64,000 nt of DNA, taken from the NCBI GenBank assembly GCA_030620095.1, contig JAUTXW010003385.1, positions 124,001-188,000 on the forward strand, read 5' to 3'. Under the pieces are notes generated by a model. It did no database searches. It saw only the letters and a program-made list of their open reading frames with translations, and was not told where the DNA came from. Source of the DNA: Kuschelorhynchus macadamiae (taxonomy: Eukaryota > Arthropoda > Insecta > Coleoptera > Curculionidae). Shown here piece after piece: positions 59,483-64,000 of this stretch; position 1 is the first letter of the stretch; every line of letters starts with the position of its first letter. A program made the translations under genes and the position numbers.

Positions 59483-59724
59483 ATAAAATAATAAATATAT
59501 CACGCCTTAAGAACCCTCAGGAATCATTCTCCCCCCAATATTGCCAGTTACTCTGATTAAGTATTATAGTAGTAGAAAATTATTAAACATTTTAGCATAG
59601 TATGTGTTTTGATATACTTATTTAAGAATTTTTCCAAATTATTTGGCAACTTCGCAAATTTGTGCTAAACTAAATATGTTGTTATATAGAGAATTTTCCG
59701 AAGAATTTAAATTTGCAAAAATAT

Positions 59725-59906
59725 ACAGGGGGTCCTATTTAAAAAAAATCACGTTTTGTCCGCAATTTTTTTGGACCACTGCGTACAGAAAAAAATAATT
59801 TTACACTGTGCAGTTTTGGACCTGCTACAACTTTATATATAAAATATTTCTCTATCGAGAATGGTATCGTAACTATCAGCTTTGTCACATTAATGGGCCA
59901 CCCTGT
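59725..59906. mobile_element. ACAGGG MITE, 182 bp
   Basis: Starts ACAGGGGGTCCTATTT and ends GGGCCACCCTGT with flanking TATA. No coding capacity. Confidence 0.5.
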
Positions 59907-59924
59907 ATATCATGAAGGATTAAG

Positions 59925-60140
59925 ATTGTGTCGGGGGTTCCCTAGGATTCACATCTGGGGTCAATTTTAACTAACGTGTTAATTAATGACATTCACAAAT
60001 GTTTTCAGCATTTCAACATAGATGACCTTTTTTCTGAGGGTAGAAAATAGAGATTATTGTGAAGAACTCCATTTGGCCTTGGATAGACTCACTGAGTGGT
60101 TCTCTATAAATTGCACTGAGGATTGGATCGTATTTGGATG
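59925..60140 (+). pseudogene. LINE RT fragment (LINE C)
   Basis: Reads SGVP, then a stop, then DSHLGSILTNVLINDIHKCF (RT motif B region), HFNIDDLF, and after a break EELHLALDRLTEWFSINC. Motif C (YADD) is deleted. Closest in pattern to LINE A and other Jockey/R1-type RTs. Confidence 0.6.
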
Positions 60141-60281
60141 AAGCAAAAACCAAACTCCCCAGATTTTTTTATTTCTAAGTCTGTCTTTCTTAAATAGCTA
60201 AATCATATTATATTCATCCGTAATTTTATATGTGGGGTATTTCAGACATTTATCAGTTATTGCTTTTGATCGTAAACTTGC

Positions 60282-60337
<56 letters not shown>

Positions 60338-60782
60338 AAATGTTTAAATTGTAACAAGAGTAAAATATTTTTTTATATTTATATTCTATACATTCTAAAA
60401 ATTTTCTATACTGACTAGCTCTATTGTCGCCACAAGATAAAAGCTTGTCGCAGTCTTGTAGTAAATAAATAACTAGAACTCTGAAGAATATCTCTAGCGG
60501 CGTACGTTTTTCAATCTCATGTATCCATATACCATCTATTTCCAATAACGGAACATATCCAGCATAATTGCATTTTGAATTCAACAAGACCTTGCACGAA
60601 TAAATTTCCCTTACATATCTTGTATATATCTTTATATATAGCTCGGCTTTGACGTATTTTATTGCAAAGTTTAGATGACCTTCAGGAATTTAGTATATAT
60701 AAAGTAAATATAAAAGATTCACGTTAATGTCAAAAATAATATGAAAATAAACTCCCACGGAATAAAGCAGAACATATATACA
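60141..60782. other. No gene recognised, includes (TA)n at 60284-60335
   Basis: AT-rich spacer with a 52-bp TA tract. Open frames crossing it only read the microsatellite. Confidence 0.5.
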
Positions 60783-62929
60783 CAGTGAAACCTCTCAACA
60801 ACGGACAGTAGCCGTGCCACAGAAACTGTTCGTTGTGGGGAGTGAACAAATTAAATACCAATGTAATTTTATTTAAAAAAATATTTTATTTTTAAGTAAA
60901 AAAATAATATGTACAAACAGTACAAATTATTAATACAATTGTTATTACGTATACACCAACATCTTTTAAATACATATATGCATACAATAAAAATGTACTA
61001 CCTAATATAAAATATTATACTACCTACATATACAGTTTAATACAGTTCTACTTTATAAACAGTTTCTATTTAACAAAATTATCAAGTGTTGTTTACCTTA
61101 AACTAGTTTATTTATTTTTAATAATTTGAGATTCCATTTTAGACGCAGCTTCAGAGATTTTTTCTCCTAAAACAGATAACATACAAAAGTTTTCAATATC
61201 CCTTAACATTTTATTTGCATCCTTAATGTTCTTAATATTGGAGGAAATAATTTCTTCATCATGAAATATCACCATTTTCACTATTTTGAAATTCACTGAT
61301 GCACTCACGTACACTTATGTTAGGATTTTCCGTGAATAAACTTTCATCAATTTCAGAATATGAAGTTAAGTCGGAAGAGAATACATTGATGTTTCTACAT
61401 AATTCCGATAATGGCACATGATCTTCACTATCGTAGTCAACGTTTTCCTCGAGAATTCCGTCGAATCCAGCTTTGCGGAATCAGTTATTGATGGTCTTGG
61501 ATTCCATGCAGCAATAATACAGACCAAGTCACTTACGACATTTATGGATTTCTCCAATTGTTCGGTAGATTCAGAGTACTTCATGAATGACAAAAGCCGC
61601 TTGATTAAAGACTTTCTGTAGTGGTTTTTTAAAAATTTTGAATCACGCTCTGGTCTAATGGCTGGCAATGTGATGTCGTATTTGGCGGTAAAAAAATTAT
61701 TTTAACATTTTTTAACTCCAGTTTTGGGTGAGATGCAGCATTATCCAAAAATAAAAATACATTTCGGTTTTGCCTTTGCATTTTTCGGTCAAATTTCATC
61801 AACCAATCTGACATTATATTCCTTGTCATCCATGCTTTCTTGTTATAGTACCATTCAAGTAGCAATTTTTCCACGCTTGATTCTTTAAAACAACGGGTTT
61901 TTTACATTTTCCAATCACCAGTGCATTTTCTTTTTCTCCATTCATAGCGGAGCAAAGTAAAATAGTGAGTTGAGTCTTTGCATGGACGCTTTCCCGCCAG
62001 CACGTGTTTCGCCTTTTAAAGAAAACGGTTTATTTGGCAAGGCGCGGAAAAAGAGTCCCGTTTCATCGGCGTTATAAATGTCTGTCGGTGCGTATCAGTT
62101 AATCAGTTAAACGCCAATCAGTTAACTGAATCAAGTCTACAGCCGCTGCTTCGCCACAGATTGATTTGAAAGAGATATTATGACGTTGACAGAATTTCTC
62201 CAACCACCCATTTAATCCTTTAAAACCATAAACTTCTAGATTCTTCGCAATTTATTCTGCTTTTTCCTTTATTATTGTACCGAATATTGGAATGTTTTTG
62301 GAGCGTAGTTTACAAAACCAGTCGTAGACAATTTGGTCTATGGAGGCAACCTCAGTTTTTGCAAATTTCTTTTTCTCTTTCATGTTCCCAGTCTCGGCGA
62401 ATCGCTTGTTAAGATCGCTCTTGTCTCTCAAAGTGTCACTAATTTGAGATTTTCCTACACAGAATTTTTCGGCTAATACTCTAACACTAAGTTTGTTTTT
62501 TTCCGCGTACTGGATTATTTCAACTTCTTCTTGAAGACTCAAAAACTTTCTTTTGTTTGAAGGCATGTTGATCGCACTAGAGTAACATCAAGACTAAGAT
62601 ATTCTATTGATGAAGACTACATTTTATAAAAATAAGGTGGTCTATTTATTAGGCAGTTCAACGGCAATTTGCCTACAAGCCAGACAGCATAAGCCAGCCT
62701 ATTGTTAAACTAGTGCTATTAATAATAGGTAGGCGCCGCGCCACTTATTAGCATAGTTCTAAATATTGCCCATAATCCGCAATAAAAATAACGGCATTAA
62801 ATGTGGGTTTTTCAAAAATTATCTGAACATCTGTCCGTTCTGAGCAGGTATATTTTACTGTTTGTGTTTATTAAAAATATTCCAAATTTTACTGTCCGTG
62901 CCCGGTGTTGAAAGCGTCCGTTAAGGGAG

Positions 62930-62934
<5 letters not shown>
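60783..62934 (-). mobile_element. pogo/Tigger transposon
   Basis: The left end is CAGTGAAACCTCTCAACAAC followed by GGACAG. The right end, inverse, reads AAAACCTCCCTTAACGGACG. The last bases (CAGTG) of the right end have merged with a (TA)n tract. These are typical Tigger ends. The interior carries a minus-strand Tigger transposase. Confidence 0.88.
61108..62566 (-). pseudogene. Tigger-type transposase, broken
   Basis: Minus strand ATG at 62566 opens MPSNKRKFLSLQEEVEII, a Psq-type helix-turn-helix with VLAEKFCVGKSQISDTLRDK, then part of a CENP-B-type second DNA-binding domain. The catalytic domain (DDE_1) has TDIYNADETGLFFRALP (first Asp, near 62090), GETRAGGKASMQRL, NGEKENALVIGKCKKP, VFLFLDNAASHPKLEL (second Asp, near 61755) and PPNTTSHCQPLDQSVIQNF (third Asp, near 61640). 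The C-terminal tail continues to 61108 in other frames. Stops near 62250 and 61950 and a frame break at 61629 inactivate it. Length matches Tigger proteins (about 480-500 aa). Confidence 0.87.

Positions 62935-62979
<45 letters not shown>
62934..62979. repeat. (TA)n microsatellite at a pogo/Penelope junction
   Basis: 46 bp of TA separate the pogo right end from the Penelope 3' end. Both elements appear to end directly in it. Confidence 0.97.
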
Positions 62980-62980
<1 letters not shown>

Positions 62981-64000
62981 CGTTTCGCCAAAATCACATT
63001 TGGCGCTTTCTTTCCGAGTCCGAATAGAGACTGAAGTGTTGGTGACTGCGACGCTTCCTTTTATACCCCCACTCGGGGCCGAAGGTTATATCTGCGCAGG
63101 CGTTGGTCGTTATTTATGTTTTCCGGATGGTGCTGTTGTTGTTGCGCTAATTGCGCTTGAGTTTTTGCGATTTTAGATTTGTCGATTATTGTCTTCTATA
63201 CTGTTGGTAGTTTTAATGATTCGTCCCTTTTATTCAAATCACCTTGTTTTTCAATTTCTATGGCTTCTCGGATTATTCTGGTCTTATAATGTTCTATATT
63301 GGCAATCTCCCTACACCCATCGAAATTTGTTTTATGGCCGGTTTCCTGATGATGTAGGAATAAAGCTGAGGTTGTTTGTTTATTTCTGATGCTGAGTTTA
63401 TGCTCTTCCACTCTTGCTGATATTCGCCTGTTAGTTTGCCCTACGTACAACTTTTCACAGTCCTGGCACGGAATGCTGTACACTCCGTGGTTTTCCAGTT
63501 TGATTTTATCTTTTGGGTTTCCGAGTAGTTTACCTATAGTTGTTTGTGGCTTGTGTATTGTTTGTATGTTGTGTTTCCTCAGAATTCTTCCGATTCTGTC
63601 TGTTGTGCCTTTTACATATGGTAAGACTACTCGTTGCTTTCCCGGCTCATATTTTTTGTTGTTCGTTGTTCGGGAAACCTGTGCATTAATAGCTTTCTCT
63701 ATGGTGCGATTTGTGTAGCCATTTTTCTTTAAAGCACTAGATACTACCTTAAGTTCGTTTTGTCTCGTCTGTGTTTCAGTTAGTCGCACGGATCTAGATA
63801 TTAGAGTATTTGCCACAGCTTGAATTTGTGCTGGGTGATGATGTGATTTTGCATTTAAATATCTGTCTGTATGTGTTGGTTTTCTATACACGGTGTATTC
63901 GAAATGTCCGTTATGTAGTTTTGTGACCAAAACATCTAAAAATGGTAGTTTGTTGTTTTCCTCTAGCTCTAGAGTATATTGTATTCTGGGGTGGATTGAA
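62980..64000 (-). mobile_element. Penelope-like retroelement (PLE 2), continues beyond the window
   Basis: The minus-strand element enters from the right edge. Its coding region ends at 63196. The 3' region (63195-62980) ends in a GCGCCAAA/TTTGGCG hairpin followed by AAACGT at the (TA)n tract. A scrap of the same 3' region lies at 6285-6420. Confidence 0.85.
63196..64000 (-). CDS. Penelope RT C-terminus + GIY-YIG endonuclease (partial)
   Basis: The frame is open from the window edge to the stop at 63196, at least 268 codons. It starts within the RT thumb (LELEENNKLPFLDVLVTKLH), then YTVYRKPTHTDRYLN and a linker with GIGRILRKHNI-like sequence. The GIY-YIG domain is near 63500-63300: HGVYSIPCQDCEKLYVGQTN, RRISARVEEHKLSIR, ALFLHHQETGHKTNF and the Glu region IIREAIEIEKQGDLNKRDES. 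No break is visible in this part. The catalytic RT motifs lie outside the window, so activity cannot be judged. It nicks target DNA for element insertion. Confidence 0.88.
   Translation of the reverse strand, partial: SIHPRIQYTLELEENNKLPFLDVLVTKLHNGHFEYTVYRKPTHTDRYLNAKSHHHPAQIQAVANTLISRSVRLTETQTRQNELKVVSSALKKNGYTNRTIEKAINAQVSRTTNNKKYEPGKQRVVLPYVKGTTDRIGRILRKHNIQTIHKPQTTIGKLLGNPKDKIKLENHGVYSIPCQDCEKLYVGQTNRRISARVEEHKLSIRNKQTTSALFLHHQETGHKTNFDGCREIANIEHYKTRIIREAIEIEKQGDLNKRDESLKLPTV

Noticed and set aside
62980..63040. Possible hammerhead at the PLE 2 3' end
   Set aside because: A GCGCCAAA/TTTGGCG helix and GAAAC-like tail exist on the minus strand, but the CTGANGA core is absent.

Overview
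The window looks like AT-rich insect nuclear DNA, probably from a beetle or another arthropod with a large, transposon-rich genome. It has no bacterial-style operons. Almost every recognisable coding stretch is a mobile-element protein, and most are broken by stops, frameshifts or nested insertions. The one convincing host-gene piece is a 150-bp phase 1-1 exon at 53091-53240 on the + strand. It has canonical splice sites and encodes the end of a PAS domain that reads like an ERG/seizure (KCNH) potassium channel. Most of the window is therefore probably intron of that gene.

Layout. 1-1529 has no gene. A ZMYM-type hAT element (1538-4130, 8-bp TSD) is followed by a hAT 5' end carrying a heat-shock-like promoter (4805-5433), a Penelope 3' scrap, a long-TIR mariner relative (about 6905-8945) and a Jockey-like LINE (9780-12236). 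A degenerate modular repeat (12560-16291) holds two further hAT elements. Next come a DD41D mariner relative with about 390-bp TIRs (19273-21956), a Penelope-like element with a hammerhead-like motif (22190-23960), a complete but decayed copia LTR element (24328-28756, TSD TTATC), LINE and Crypton remnants, and the first copy of an unclassified CACAGG-ended transposon (about 36535-38528).

39851-48231 is one large DD41D transposon with TIRs of about 1 kb. It contains a P element (42706-46986, 8-bp TSD) and a 760-bp foldback insertion (12-bp TSD). One arm of the foldback holds a complete hammerhead ribozyme fold (40785-40838). 48281-52609 is a Tc1-like element split by an apparently intact Transib (48562-51435, 5-bp TSD). 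The Transib ends are CACAGTG heptamers followed by 22/23-bp spacers and A-rich nonamers, as in RAG recombination signals. After the host exon, a second LINE is interrupted by a full copy of the CACAGG transposon (54993-57349, 3-bp TSD). MITEs, a LINE scrap, a pogo/Tigger element (60783-62934) and a Penelope element running off the right edge complete the window.

The genes do not form a pathway. The biology here is the nesting order of about ten transposon superfamilies around one channel-gene exon. Two loci deserve most attention: the Transib, possibly still active, and the hammerhead-bearing foldback retroelement.
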